Source: CATQGW01 sp965242565
Lineage (GTDB): Bacteria; Chloroflexota; Dehalococcoidia; Bin125
Assembly (NCBI GenBank): GCA_965242565.1
Contig: OZ251457.1
Location: forward strand, 3,038,001 to 3,102,000
Direction of reading: 5' to 3'
DNA length: 64,000 nucleotides
Shown here: positions 35,060 to 42,879 of the stretch, in pieces
Numbering within the stretch: position 1 is the stretch's first letter
How the letters are laid out: each line of letters starts with the position of its first letter
Translations under genes and position numbers: made by a program
The notes under the pieces: generated by a model
Database searches by the model: none
Told to the model about the DNA's origin: nothing
The model's input: the letters and a program-made list of their open reading frames with translations, nothing else

Positions 35060-35848
35060 TCAGCTTGACTCGCCGCGCGGCGGGCGGCCCTGGCCTGGTG
35101 GGCCGGCGAAGGCTTGGGCGACCTGGAGGAACTCTTCGGCGGCGGCGCCCTGCCAGGCCAGCGCCGTGTCGCGGTAGTGGATGCGCTGCGTGGCGACGCG
35201 GCAGAAATCGCCCGCCGCGCCCTCGATGCGGTTGGGGGCGTCCTCCGGTCCGCGCGCCCACGGTGCGCCCGATGGGAGGGTCAGCTCCACGCGCAGCGGC
35301 TCGGCGTTGGGTTCCAGACCGCGCGTCTGGTAGGCGAAGGCGCGGGTGATGTAGCCGAGGTGCGCGATGTGCTGGAGACGGTCGCTGTCGACGGGCGCAA
35401 TTTCCGCGCCGTCGAGCGCGTCGAGGCCGTGGCTCCAGCACTCCATCAGGCGGGCGGTGGCGAACGAGCGGGCGCTCATCGGCGGCCCCGCCCAGGGCAG
35501 GCGGTGTTTGGCGTCGAGCGGGCGCAGCGCCGCCTCCAATCTGCCCCGCGCGGCGCGCCACCAGTCGACCAGCTGGACGCGCGTCATGTGCCGCGCCTCA
35601 TCCTGCGCGTGCGAGCGCAGGCCGTCGGCGGAGCGCCCGCCTGCGTCCGGATAGCGCGGCGCGCCCGACGCGACGGTGGCGGCGTGGTCGTCGACCTCGG
35701 CGAGGTGCGCGATCACGTCGCGCACGAGCCAGCCGTCGCAGGGCGTGGCGCGCTCCCAGACGGCGTCTTCGGCGCCGGCGAGCGCGTCGTCGAGGTAGCG
35801 CTGCTCGGCGGTGAGGTCGTCGAGGAGGGTGTGCCAGTCGTCGGGCAT
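35060..35848 (-). CDS. DinB-like/maleylpyruvate-isomerase-N-type protein (TIGR03084-like)
   Basis: A 262-residue protein whose N-terminal half is a four-helix metal-binding bundle: ATPCDGWLVRDVIAHLAEVDDHAA (His48, with Asp53/His55) and later RLMECWSHGLDALDG (H-x-x-D). This is the pattern of the mycothiol-dependent maleylpyruvate isomerase N-domain and TIGR03084. The C-terminal half resembles the MDMPI C-domain. Relatives use thiol cofactors or act in detoxification; no activity can be assigned. It is divergent from the restriction gene at 35949. Confidence 0.8.
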   Translation of the reverse strand: MPDDWHTLLDDLTAEQRYLDDALAGAEDAVWERATPCDGWLVRDVIAHLAEVDDHAATVASGAPRYPDAGGRSADGLRSHAQDEARHMTRVQLVDWWRAARGRLEAALRPLDAKHRLPWAGPPMSARSFATARLMECWSHGLDALDGAEIAPVDSDRLQHIAHLGYITRAFAYQTRGLEPNAEPLRVELTLPSGAPWARGPEDAPNRIEGAAGDFCRVATQRIHYRDTALAWQGAAAEEFLQVAQAFAGPPGQGRPPRGESS

Positions 35849-35918
35849 GTGGGGTGCGCCTCTTTCCGGCCTAGCTGGCCGATCTCGATGGGGACTTGGC
35901 CCGCGGCGGGCCGCTGTG

Positions 35919-35951
35919 TATGGTACGCGGCCCGCCCAGGAGTCCGACGTG
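35919..35951 (+). promoter_or_regulatory. Candidate -10 (TATGGT), ribosome site and GTG start of the restriction gene
   Basis: TATGGT at 35919-35924 lies 14 bp before a strong ribosome site AGGAG at 35938-35942, which is 6 bp before GTG 35949. This fixes the translation start upstream of the C tract, in frame with MSSFARFT and not with the downstream endonuclease frame. Confidence 0.6.
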
Positions 35952-36673
35952 AGCTCATTCGCCCGTTTTACCCCCCCCCCCCCCCAAGTTCAGACGGCGG
36001 ACAGCTCCCGTTCATCAGCGACGCCGACTTTGATGCGGCCATCGGAACGCTGATCTCCCGAATCGAGGAGGCCGACCGCGAGGTCCCCACCCGACTCGAG
36101 AAGAATGTACGCGACCCGTTCGCATTGCTCGCACAGGCCTGCGTGCTTGGCTCCGATGTGGACGATCTCAATCGTCTGGACGGATCGAGGTCGCTGGCGC
36201 AGGCGATCGCGAGCGCCGTGGGCGGCTTTCACCAAAACGTCCTCGGTGCGATGCAGGGCTGGACCGAGCAGGACGGCCTCGTCGACCTGTTCAACGAGGA
36301 CACCCGCATCGCTGCGGAGGTGAAGAACAAGCACAACACGATGAATGCCGACACCACGAAGCAGGTGATCGACAACATCTCGCAGTTCATGCGCACCAAG
36401 CGGTGGGGCGCGAGTGGACGCGGGTACCTGGTGACGATCCTGCCGAAGCGTCCCGGCCATGAGCCCGTCAGTGTCGGCGAGCGGATCGAGCGCATCGACG
36501 GGCGCAGGTTCTACGCGATCGCATCCGGTGTGGATGACGCGCTCGATCTGGTGTTTGCGCAGCTCGTCGATCAAATTCAAGACCATCTGTCGCCGAGCAC
36601 GTTTGACCAGGTGGATAGCGACGCAGTGCAGTTCTGCCGCGATCTCTTCGCCCAAGTGCATCTCGGGCGGTAG
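35949..36673 (+). CDS. Eco47II-family type II restriction endonuclease, out of frame at its C tract (phase-variable candidate)
   Basis: The downstream frame (from about 35987 to 36673) encodes SDGGQLPFISDADFDAAIG, then SAVGGFHQNVLGAMQGW, DLFNEDTRIAAEVKNKHNT and QVIDNISQFMRTK, which match the Eco47II/Sau96I-like endonuclease family (PF09553 type); the E-x-K of AEVKNK is probably part of the metal site. The only well-placed start is GTG 35949 behind AGGAG. With the 15 C at 35971-35985 that start runs into another frame and stops at 36053. One more C (16) or two fewer (13) joins it to the endonuclease frame, giving about 242 residues. The methyltransferase follows after 10 bp. DNA specificity is unknown. 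Confidence 0.8.
35971..35985 (+). repeat. Homopolymer tract of 15 C within the restriction gene
   Basis: Fifteen consecutive C residues lie eight codons after the GTG start of the endonuclease gene. Tracts of this length are prone to slipped-strand changes, and here a gain of one or loss of two C would switch the gene on. It is also a classic site of sequencing length error. Confidence 0.9.
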
Positions 36674-36683
36674 GGAGAGCGTG

Positions 36684-37619
36684 ATGTCGGACTCGATCAC
36701 CCTGTTCGCCGGCGATTGCCTCGATGCGCTGACCAACGTGCCGAGCGACAGCGTTGACCTGATCGTCACCTCGCCGCCGTATGCGGACGCGCGCAGGCGG
36801 ACCTACGGCGGCATTCGGCCGGACGACTACGTCGAGTGGTTCGTCCCACGCGCGCACGAGTTCTATCGCGTCCTTGCGCCGACCGGCTCCTTCGTGCTCA
36901 ACATCAAGGAAAAGTGCGTGGACGGCGAGCGCCACACCTATGTGCTCGAGCTGATCCAGGCGTTGCGCAGCGAGTGCGGCTTCAGATGGGTCGAGGAGTA
37001 CATCTGGCACAAGACGACCAGCGCGCCCGGCTACTGGCGGAATCGGTTTCGGGATGCTTGGGAACGCTGCCTGCACTTCACCAAAGAGCGCAACTTCAAG
37101 ATGAACCAGGACGCCGTCCGCGTGCCGATCGGCGAATGGACCGAGGCGCGCCTGAAGAAACTGGGCAGCGGAGACCTCACGCGCCACAACAGCGCCACCG
37201 GCAGCGGCGTAGGCCGCAAGATCGCCTACTGGACTGACAAAGACACCGTGCTGCCGAACAACGTGCTCTACGGCTCACCCGTCGCGCACAACACGGGGCA
37301 CTCCGCCGCGTTCCCCGAATGGCTGCCGGAGTGGTTCATCAAGCTATTCACCGACGAGGGGGATGTCGTGCTGGATCCGTTCGTCGGATCGGGTACCACG
37401 CTCCGCGTCGCTCAACGCCTTGGTCGGCAGGGTATCGGGGTGGAGATACTGCACGACACCGCCACCGAGCTGGCGATCGAACTCGGTGTCGATCTGACCA
37501 GTCCGACTCTCGTCCTCGATAGCGCGGCCGCGGGGCGCGAGATGCAGAAAAAGCTCTTGGAGGGTGGTCCCCGCTCTCGGCGGCGACGGACACCCAGGCG
37601 GAAGCGTGAGTCGAGCTAG
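36684..37619 (+). CDS. Type II DNA methyltransferase, beta class (N4-cytosine or N6-adenine)
   Basis: A 311-residue amino-methyltransferase. Motif IV TSPPYADARRRTYGG (residues 29-43) comes before motif I VVLDPFVGSGTTLRVAQRLG (about 228-247), the beta-class order, and an NIKEKCVDG segment fits the region after motif IV. SPPY is most common in N4-cytosine enzymes, but N6-adenine activity is possible. ATG 36684 has GGGAG 6 bp upstream; it follows the endonuclease gene by 10 bp. It should protect host DNA from the paired endonuclease whether that gene is in or out of frame. The tail is very basic (RSRRRRTPRRKRESS). Confidence 0.88.
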   Translation: MSDSITLFAGDCLDALTNVPSDSVDLIVTSPPYADARRRTYGGIRPDDYVEWFVPRAHEFYRVLAPTGSFVLNIKEKCVDGERHTYVLELIQALRSECGFRWVEEYIWHKTTSAPGYWRNRFRDAWERCLHFTKERNFKMNQDAVRVPIGEWTEARLKKLGSGDLTRHNSATGSGVGRKIAYWTDKDTVLPNNVLYGSPVAHNTGHSAAFPEWLPEWFIKLFTDEGDVVLDPFVGSGTTLRVAQRLGRQGIGVEILHDTATELAIELGVDLTSPTLVLDSAAAGREMQKKLLEGGPRSRRRRTPRRKRESS

Positions 37620-37623
37620 GGCC

Positions 37624-37793
37624 TGTTCACACTTCCGTCATACCCGCACCGCACCCACCGCCACCCCCGCCCCTCTACTCCGCGATATCCCCGCCACCCC
37701 CCACTCCGTCATACCCGCGGCAAGCGCGGGTATGACGGAGTGGGCGCGGGGAGACGGAGGGGCGGCGCGGGAGACGGAAGTGTGAACACGCCC
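37624..37793. mobile_element. MITE-like palindromic element
   Basis: The ends carry an inverted repeat, GTTCACACTTCCGTC near 37628 and GACGGAAGTGTGAAC near 37772-37786. A nested perfect palindrome (arms 37700-37719 and 37725-37744, 20 bp each, loop GCAAG) sits inside. No open frame is present. The core CGTCATACCCGCG also occurs near glnK (18670). It fills most of the gap between the methyltransferase and the next gene; the structure resembles non-autonomous mobile elements or REP doublets. Confidence 0.5.
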
Positions 37794-37865
37794 CAGCCGC
37801 TGCGCGGCAGCCCCCTGCATAGGGGGGCGATTCCGATCGGGGGCAGCCCTGTCGCTGCGCGCGGT

Positions 37866-38951
37866 TTAGATCGGCGCGAGCTCGTCCATCAGCCAGGTGA
37901 GGCGCTCTTCGCTCAGCGGCGGGGTCGGCTTCGCCGCCTTCTCCCTGCTGCCGGGGTAGGCGAAGTTGCCCTGGCGGTTGCGGTCGGAGGTGCGAGCGTA
38001 CTGGCCGAGGTTGATGCGCCCGGCGTAGTCGAGGTGCTCGCGGGTGTATTTGGGCAGGTCGTCCCAGGTGACGGCGTGCGCCATCTCCGCCGCGACCTCA
38101 AAGTTGACCGCGTCGATCATCTTGTCCCACTCGCCGCGCAGCGAGAGCTCGTGCAGCTGCATGCCGAGCGAGTCGAAGCCGTGCGCCTCGAAGATGCGGT
38201 GGTAGGTGCGGGTGGAGCCGTAGAACGAGATCGGCTGGCGCAGCGCCTCGATGGCCTGCTCGACCTCCGACTCGGTTTCGCCGAAGGCGGTGAAGCCGCC
38301 GACCGAAATCTCGATCTCGTCAAGGCTGCGCCCGGCCCGCTCCGCGCCCTTGCGCACGTTCGGGATCACGCTCTCCTGCATCACCTTGTGGGTCATGAAG
38401 CCGTGCGGGCGCAGACCGTCGGCGCAGGCACCGGCGACCTGCGCCATCAGCGGGCCCACATTGGCCAGCGAAATCTTGGGGTGCGGGTAGTCGATTGGGC
38501 CGGGGTCGAACATCGGCGTCATCAGGGTGTAGGTGTAGTTGTCGGTGATGTATTCGGGGCGCTCGCCGGTCTGCCAGGAGTGCCAGACGGCGCGCATCAT
38601 GCCGATGTACTCCTCCATGCGCCTGGCCGGCGGCGTCCAGGAGCCGCCGAAGCGGCGCACGTTGTGGCCCTTGACCTGGCTGCCCAGCCCGATGTTGATC
38701 CGCCCGCCGGAGAGCTCCTGCAGGTCCCACATCGCCTGCGCCAGGATCATCGGCGTGCGGGGGAAGGCGATCGTCACGCTGGAGCAGATTTCGACGCGCT
38801 CGGTGTGCTCGGCGGCGAGCGCCATCGCCAGCGTCGACTCGTGCTTCGTCTCCGGCGTCACCACCGCGTCGAAGCCGCGCTCTTCGGCCGCGCGCACCTG
38901 TTCCGGAATGCCGCCCAGCCAGCCGCCGCCGAAGCCGGTTTCGATTTTCAT
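37866..38951 (-). CDS. LLM-class F420-dependent oxidoreductase
   Basis: A 361-residue luciferase-like TIM-barrel protein. MKIETGFGGGWLGGIPEQVRAAEERGFDAVVTPE is the typical opening, followed by RTPMILAQAMWDLQELSGGRINIGLGSQVKGHNVRRFG and a KISLANVGPLMAQVAGACADGL block, matching the TIGR03617-type F420 branch. Relatives transfer hydride between coenzyme F420 (or FMN) and varied organic substrates. The start at 38951 follows AAAGGAAC; an upstream extension to 38978 is unlikely. TACACT about 50 bp upstream may be a -10. Confidence 0.88.
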   Translation of the reverse strand: MKIETGFGGGWLGGIPEQVRAAEERGFDAVVTPETKHESTLAMALAAEHTERVEICSSVTIAFPRTPMILAQAMWDLQELSGGRINIGLGSQVKGHNVRRFGGSWTPPARRMEEYIGMMRAVWHSWQTGERPEYITDNYTYTLMTPMFDPGPIDYPHPKISLANVGPLMAQVAGACADGLRPHGFMTHKVMQESVIPNVRKGAERAGRSLDEIEISVGGFTAFGETESEVEQAIEALRQPISFYGSTRTYHRIFEAHGFDSLGMQLHELSLRGEWDKMIDAVNFEVAAEMAHAVTWDDLPKYTREHLDYAGRINLGQYARTSDRNRQGNFAYPGSREKAAKPTPPLSEERLTWLMDELAPI

Positions 38952-39029
38952 CAGAGGGTTCCTTTCCCGCCGCCGCACACATCGCCCGGCGGTTCGCCCA
39001 CTCAGTGTAGCCGCTCGCCTCGTCTCAAC

Positions 39030-40532
39030 TTACATCGCCAATGACTGCCAGAACTCCCGCTCCGCCGCGCCCGGATCCTGTTCCACCGAGGGCGTGAGGC
39101 CGAGCGACATCACGGCGCGCGCCTCGGCCTCGTAGCGCGGCCAGTCGGGGATGCCCTCCCAGTTCGGATCGCCCGTCTTGGCGAACGCCAGCCAGGTCGA
39201 CATCATCGTCTCGCTCAGCTCCGCCAGCTGCGGTCCGTCGCCGCAGAAGCGGCGCATGTTTTCGGCGTCGTAAGTGCCCCAGATGAACGGGATGTCGAGC
39301 GAGTGGCAGGCGCCCAGCCGCCCGTCGTAGGCCGGCGACGGATAGTCGAAGCGGTAGAACCAGACATCCCGCGTGTGCCGCGCCTGCGCCTCAGCCGTCG
39401 CGATCGCCGGGATACGGAACATCGCATCGGTCATCAGCGCGGTGTAGATGCTGCGCGGATCGGTCGGCTCGCCGCGCTCCGCGCGGGCGCTGCGGTAGCA
39501 GTCGATCCCCTCTGCCGTGCGCACGCCGAACTGCAAGGCCGCCGCGCCGAACAGATCATCTTCGCCGAACTCCGCGAACGCCTCGTTGGTCTCGGTGAAG
39601 ACGGCGAACTCGTCGCGCGTGTGACCGATCAGCAGCGGCATGCCCTGCGTCTGGATGCCTGCCCCGATGCGGGCCTCGGCGTCCATGCCGAGCGCGTAGC
39701 CGTCGGCGGTCGGCCCGAAGCGCACGCCTCCCAGACCGCCGCCGGTCAGCTCCACCTGGTACTCGAGAATCTCCTTCGCCGGCACATCGCGTAGCCGCTC
39801 CGGCTCATCCACTGCGCGGAACTGGGTGAAGAACTGTTCGGCGACGCCGCGCGCCTCCTCCTTGCGGATCGTGCGGATCAGCGAGCCGCTCATCGGTACG
39901 GCCTTGTCGAACGCGCCCGCAGCCGAGGGCATCGCCATCAGGTGGGCGATGTCGAAGCCGCCGGCCGACTGACCGAACACCGTCACGTTCTCCGGATCTC
40001 CGCCGAACGCCGCGATCTCGCGGCGCACCCAGAAGAGCGCGGCCGCCTGGTCGAGCAGCGCCTCGTTGCCGTATGCGCCCAGCACCGGCGCGTGCAGGAA
40101 GCCGAACGCGCCGAGCCGATAGTTGGTCGTGACCACCACGACATCGCCGGCCAGCGCGAGGCGGCGACCGTCGATGCGCGGCTGGGTGCCGGAGCCGACG
40201 GTGTTGCCGCCGCCGTGGATCCAGACCATCACGGGCCGCTTGCGCCCGTCCAACGCCGGCGTCCAGATGTTGAGGTAGAGGCAGTCCTCGCTGATCTCCT
40301 GGAGAGGGATGCCGATCAGGTCGCCGAGGTCGCCGGGCAGCACCCGCTGCATCGCCGACGCGCCGAACTCCGTCGCGTCGCGCACGCCCGTCCACGGCTC
40401 CAGCGGCTCGGGCTGCCGCCAGCGCAGCGCGCCGACCGGCGGCTTGGCGAAGGGCACGCCGCGAAAAACGATCGCGCCGTCGTCCTCCACACCTTGCAGC
40501 GCCCCCAGCGTGGTTTGCGCCTGCGTCGTCAT
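39030..40532 (-). CDS. Carboxylesterase type B (alpha/beta hydrolase)
   Basis: A 500-residue carboxylesterase/para-nitrobenzyl-esterase type enzyme. GVPFAKPPVGALRWRQPEP and EDCLYLNIWTP are family signatures, GGGNTVGSG forms the oxyanion loop and VTVFGQSAGGFDIAHL carries the catalytic Ser. GACHSLDIPFIWGT provides the catalytic His. No signal peptide is seen, so it is probably cytoplasmic. The start at 40532 has GGAGGG 5 bp upstream. It lies between the LLM gene and the carbonic anhydrase on the same strand. Confidence 0.92.
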   Translation of the reverse strand: MTTQAQTTLGALQGVEDDGAIVFRGVPFAKPPVGALRWRQPEPLEPWTGVRDATEFGASAMQRVLPGDLGDLIGIPLQEISEDCLYLNIWTPALDGRKRPVMVWIHGGGNTVGSGTQPRIDGRRLALAGDVVVVTTNYRLGAFGFLHAPVLGAYGNEALLDQAAALFWVRREIAAFGGDPENVTVFGQSAGGFDIAHLMAMPSAAGAFDKAVPMSGSLIRTIRKEEARGVAEQFFTQFRAVDEPERLRDVPAKEILEYQVELTGGGLGGVRFGPTADGYALGMDAEARIGAGIQTQGMPLLIGHTRDEFAVFTETNEAFAEFGEDDLFGAAALQFGVRTAEGIDCYRSARAERGEPTDPRSIYTALMTDAMFRIPAIATAEAQARHTRDVWFYRFDYPSPAYDGRLGACHSLDIPFIWGTYDAENMRRFCGDGPQLAELSETMMSTWLAFAKTGDPNWEGIPDWPRYEAEARAVMSLGLTPSVEQDPGAAEREFWQSLAM

Positions 40533-40576
40533 CGCGCCCTCCAAGTCTTGCGCCGCTCTCACACCGTCTGGGAGGG

Positions 40577-40582
40577 ATGCTA
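40577..40582 (-). promoter_or_regulatory. Candidate -10 (TAGCAT) for the carboxylesterase gene
   Basis: On the minus strand TAGCAT overlaps the stop codon of the carbonic anhydrase gene and lies about 45 bp before the esterase ATG. The same hexamer is found before several other genes in this window (for example 52057 and 54578). Confidence 0.35.
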
Positions 40583-41398
40583 GCCAAGCAGCTCGATCCG
40601 GCGGCCGTTCAGCGGCTGGATCGGACGGTTGTTGTCGCCCGCCGTCAGTTCGTTCAGCGCCGCCAGCTGCACCGCCGAGATCGTGCGCCGCTCGCGCATC
40701 ACGAACCAGTCCACCGCCTCCGTGCAGGGCGGCGTGGTGAGCGAACCGTCGTAGTGGTAGCAGGCCGCGCCCGGGGGCTGGAAATCCCGCGCCGCGAGCT
40801 GTAGGTCGTCGGAGTTTGAGGGTGCGTCCGGCGGCATCGCCTCGATCCAGCGCTGAATCGCCGGGCCCGCCGCGCCCAGCTCGTAGAAGACGCCGACCAC
40901 CGCTACCTCGCCGGAGCCGCGCGTGTGGACGAGGTGCAGCTCCATCGGCGCCGATTTGCCCTCAACCCGGTGCTCGCCGGGCGTGTGCCAGTGGATCTGG
41001 CGCAGGATGTAGTCGCCCGCGCCGGTGGTCAGCGTGTTGGTGTCGCCGAAGTGGATGTAGACGGAGTGAGCGAGGCGCTCCAGGTGCGTCGATTCGCCGC
41101 GGTAGTTGAAGCTCGGCGCTGCGCCCGCGGCCGGCTGCGCGTCGGCCAGTTGCGCAGCCGATATGTCGATCGGCGACTGCCGCTTGCCCTCCGCGCAGGC
41201 CGCGTAGTCGCCGCTCAGATCAGCCCAGCGATCCGGCCCGGTCTCGCCCACGTAGTCCCACTGCCGCACGGCCCGCTCTCCTCCCGACGGTTCCGCATCG
41301 CCGTCCGCGCAGCCGACCAGCGCCAGCCCCGCTGCGCCGAGCCCGGCCCGCGCCGAGGCGCGCAGCAGCGCCCGACGGCTCAGCCGCCGCCCGCTCAC
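40580..41398 (-). CDS. Alpha-type carbonic anhydrase, lipoprotein
   Basis: A 272-residue protein with a twin-arginine-like N-terminus (RRLSRRALLR) and a lipobox ending at Cys30 (ALVGC). The mature part has WDYVGETGPDRWADLSGDYAACAEGKRQSPIDI, the zinc ligands in QIHWHTPGEH and MELHLVH, and DGSLTTPPCTEAVDWFVM, all hallmarks of alpha carbonic anhydrase. It should interconvert CO2 and bicarbonate on the outer face of the membrane. The upstream membrane-protein gene ends 3 bp before its start. Confidence 0.92.
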   Translation of the reverse strand: MSGRRLSRRALLRASARAGLGAAGLALVGCADGDAEPSGGERAVRQWDYVGETGPDRWADLSGDYAACAEGKRQSPIDISAAQLADAQPAAGAAPSFNYRGESTHLERLAHSVYIHFGDTNTLTTGAGDYILRQIHWHTPGEHRVEGKSAPMELHLVHTRGSGEVAVVGVFYELGAAGPAIQRWIEAMPPDAPSNSDDLQLAARDFQPPGAACYHYDGSLTTPPCTEAVDWFVMRERRTISAVQLAALNELTAGDNNRPIQPLNGRRIELLG

Positions 41399-41401
41399 GA
41401 C

Positions 41402-41857
41402 TCAGCCCGCAGACATCGCCGCCCGTGCCTCGCGGTAGAGCCAGATCGCCGCCTCAATCGCCAGCAGCGAGAAGAGGACGTCGATCGCCGGGTAGTGGAC
41501 CAGATGCGAGATCACCACGAACTCCCCCGCCTCGTTCTCCGGCCAGATCGACCAGAAATACTCCCAGAAGAACAGGATCGGCAGCGCGATCGCAGCGTAG
41601 AAGGCGATCGTCGTCCCGAAGTACTCGCGCGTCACCGCCGAATCGCCGCCGCCCGGCACGCGGAACTTGCGCCAGGCGTTGAGCGGCAGCAGCACGATCA
41701 CCACCGCCACCGCCATGTCGTTCAGAATTGACCAGATCGGATAGTCCGGCGAGCTGTCGTGGTAGACGGGTGTGAGCGCCAGATTGAAGCCGTAGGCCAA
41801 CCCCATCCCGCCGATGTAGATCATCGCCAGAATCAGCACGATCGCTCTTGGCTGCAT
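41402..41857 (-). CDS. Four-helix membrane protein, unknown
   Basis: A 151-residue protein with four predicted membrane helices (AIVLILAMIYIGGMGLAYGF; IWSILNDMAVAVVIVLLPL; TIAFYAAIALPILFFWEYF; VLFSLLAIEAAIWLY). GAGG lies 5 bp before ATG 41857. It is immediately followed by the carbonic anhydrase gene (3-bp gap), so the two are probably one operon. TAAACT lies near 41920 on the minus strand as a possible -10. No family was recognised; it might anchor or cooperate with the carbonic anhydrase. Confidence 0.7.
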   Translation of the reverse strand: MQPRAIVLILAMIYIGGMGLAYGFNLALTPVYHDSSPDYPIWSILNDMAVAVVIVLLPLNAWRKFRVPGGGDSAVTREYFGTTIAFYAAIALPILFFWEYFWSIWPENEAGEFVVISHLVHYPAIDVLFSLLAIEAAIWLYREARAAMSAG

Positions 41858-41985
41858 GCTCGCCTCGCCTCCCACTTGGCCACTTGAATCGCCGCCGCAG
41901 CTCGGCGGACGCGCCGTAGTTTAGCCTGCGCCCGCCACTGAGCCGCGCAATGCCGTGGAGAGCAGCGGCGGGACGGAGCAGCACA

Positions 41986-42873
41986 ATGTCGGACGCCACA
42001 CGAGACGAAGCGCAGTACGCGACCTACGACCCCGCGGTCCACAACCGCGCCACGCCGCAGGAGACGTTCGGCCCCGTCGTCAAGGTTGACCGCCTCGAAG
42101 ACGGCGGCATCCACCTGATCACGCTCAACCGCCCGCATCGGCTCAACGCGATCGGCGACGGCCTCTCCGAGGCGCTCTACGACGCCTTCGCGGAATACCG
42201 CGACGATCCGAACGCGCGCTGCGCGGTGCTGACCGGCGCGGGCCGCGCCTTCTGCGCCGGCGCGGACCTGATCAACACTGCCGAGACGCGCGAGGCCGAG
42301 CGCGAGGGCCGGGATTCGCCCGTCCACGTACCCAACCGCCGCAAGAACGCCGTGCCGCTCTCGGAGACGCTCAACCTCTGGAAGCCCACTATCGCCGCGG
42401 TCAACGGCTGGGCGGTCGCGGGCGGCTTTATGTACGCGATGCAGTGCGACATTCGGATTATGTCGGAGGAGGCCAAGGTCGGCATCGCCGAGGCGCGCTG
42501 GAATATGGGCGGGGCGGGCTGGATGGCTCCGCTGACGCGCCAGATCGGGCTCGGCTCGGCGCTGGAGCTGACGCTCTGGGGCGACACGCAGTACGACGCG
42601 CGGCGCTGCTACGAGCTGGGCTGGGTGCAGCGCGTCGTGCCGCGCGAAATGCTGCTGGAGACGGCGCTCGACTACGCGCGCCGCATGCTCTACCTCGCCC
42701 CGCGTGCGGTGCGCAACATGAAGCAGGCGCTCTACCGCGGCTACTACATGGAGCCGCTCACCGCTCAGCAGTACGGCGCGGCCATCGAGCAGAATTTGCA
42801 GGGCACGAACGATTCGATCGAGGGTCCGAAGGCGTTTTCGGAGAAGCGCCGCCCCAACTTCACTGATACATAA
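41986..42873 (+). CDS. Enoyl-CoA hydratase/isomerase family protein
   Basis: A 295-residue crotonase-fold protein. LITLNRPHRLNAIGDGL, VLTGAGRAFCAGADL (oxyanion hole) and KPTIAAVNGWAVAGGF are diagnostic. The position usually holding the catalytic Glu is in IAEARWNMGGAGWM. ATG 41986 follows GGACGGAG. It ends 6 bp before the first solute-binding lipoprotein gene, so it may share its transcript. The CoA substrate is unknown. Confidence 0.9.
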   Translation: MSDATRDEAQYATYDPAVHNRATPQETFGPVVKVDRLEDGGIHLITLNRPHRLNAIGDGLSEALYDAFAEYRDDPNARCAVLTGAGRAFCAGADLINTAETREAEREGRDSPVHVPNRRKNAVPLSETLNLWKPTIAAVNGWAVAGGFMYAMQCDIRIMSEEAKVGIAEARWNMGGAGWMAPLTRQIGLGSALELTLWGDTQYDARRCYELGWVQRVVPREMLLETALDYARRMLYLAPRAVRNMKQALYRGYYMEPLTAQQYGAAIEQNLQGTNDSIEGPKAFSEKRRPNFTDT

Positions 42874-42879
42874 GCGCCG

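Noticed and set aside
35114..36673. One continuous frame that would start the endonuclease far upstream
   Set aside because: Its first 280 codons are antisense to the DinB-like gene and carry no start with a ribosome site near the nuclease domain; the GTG at 35949 is the better start.
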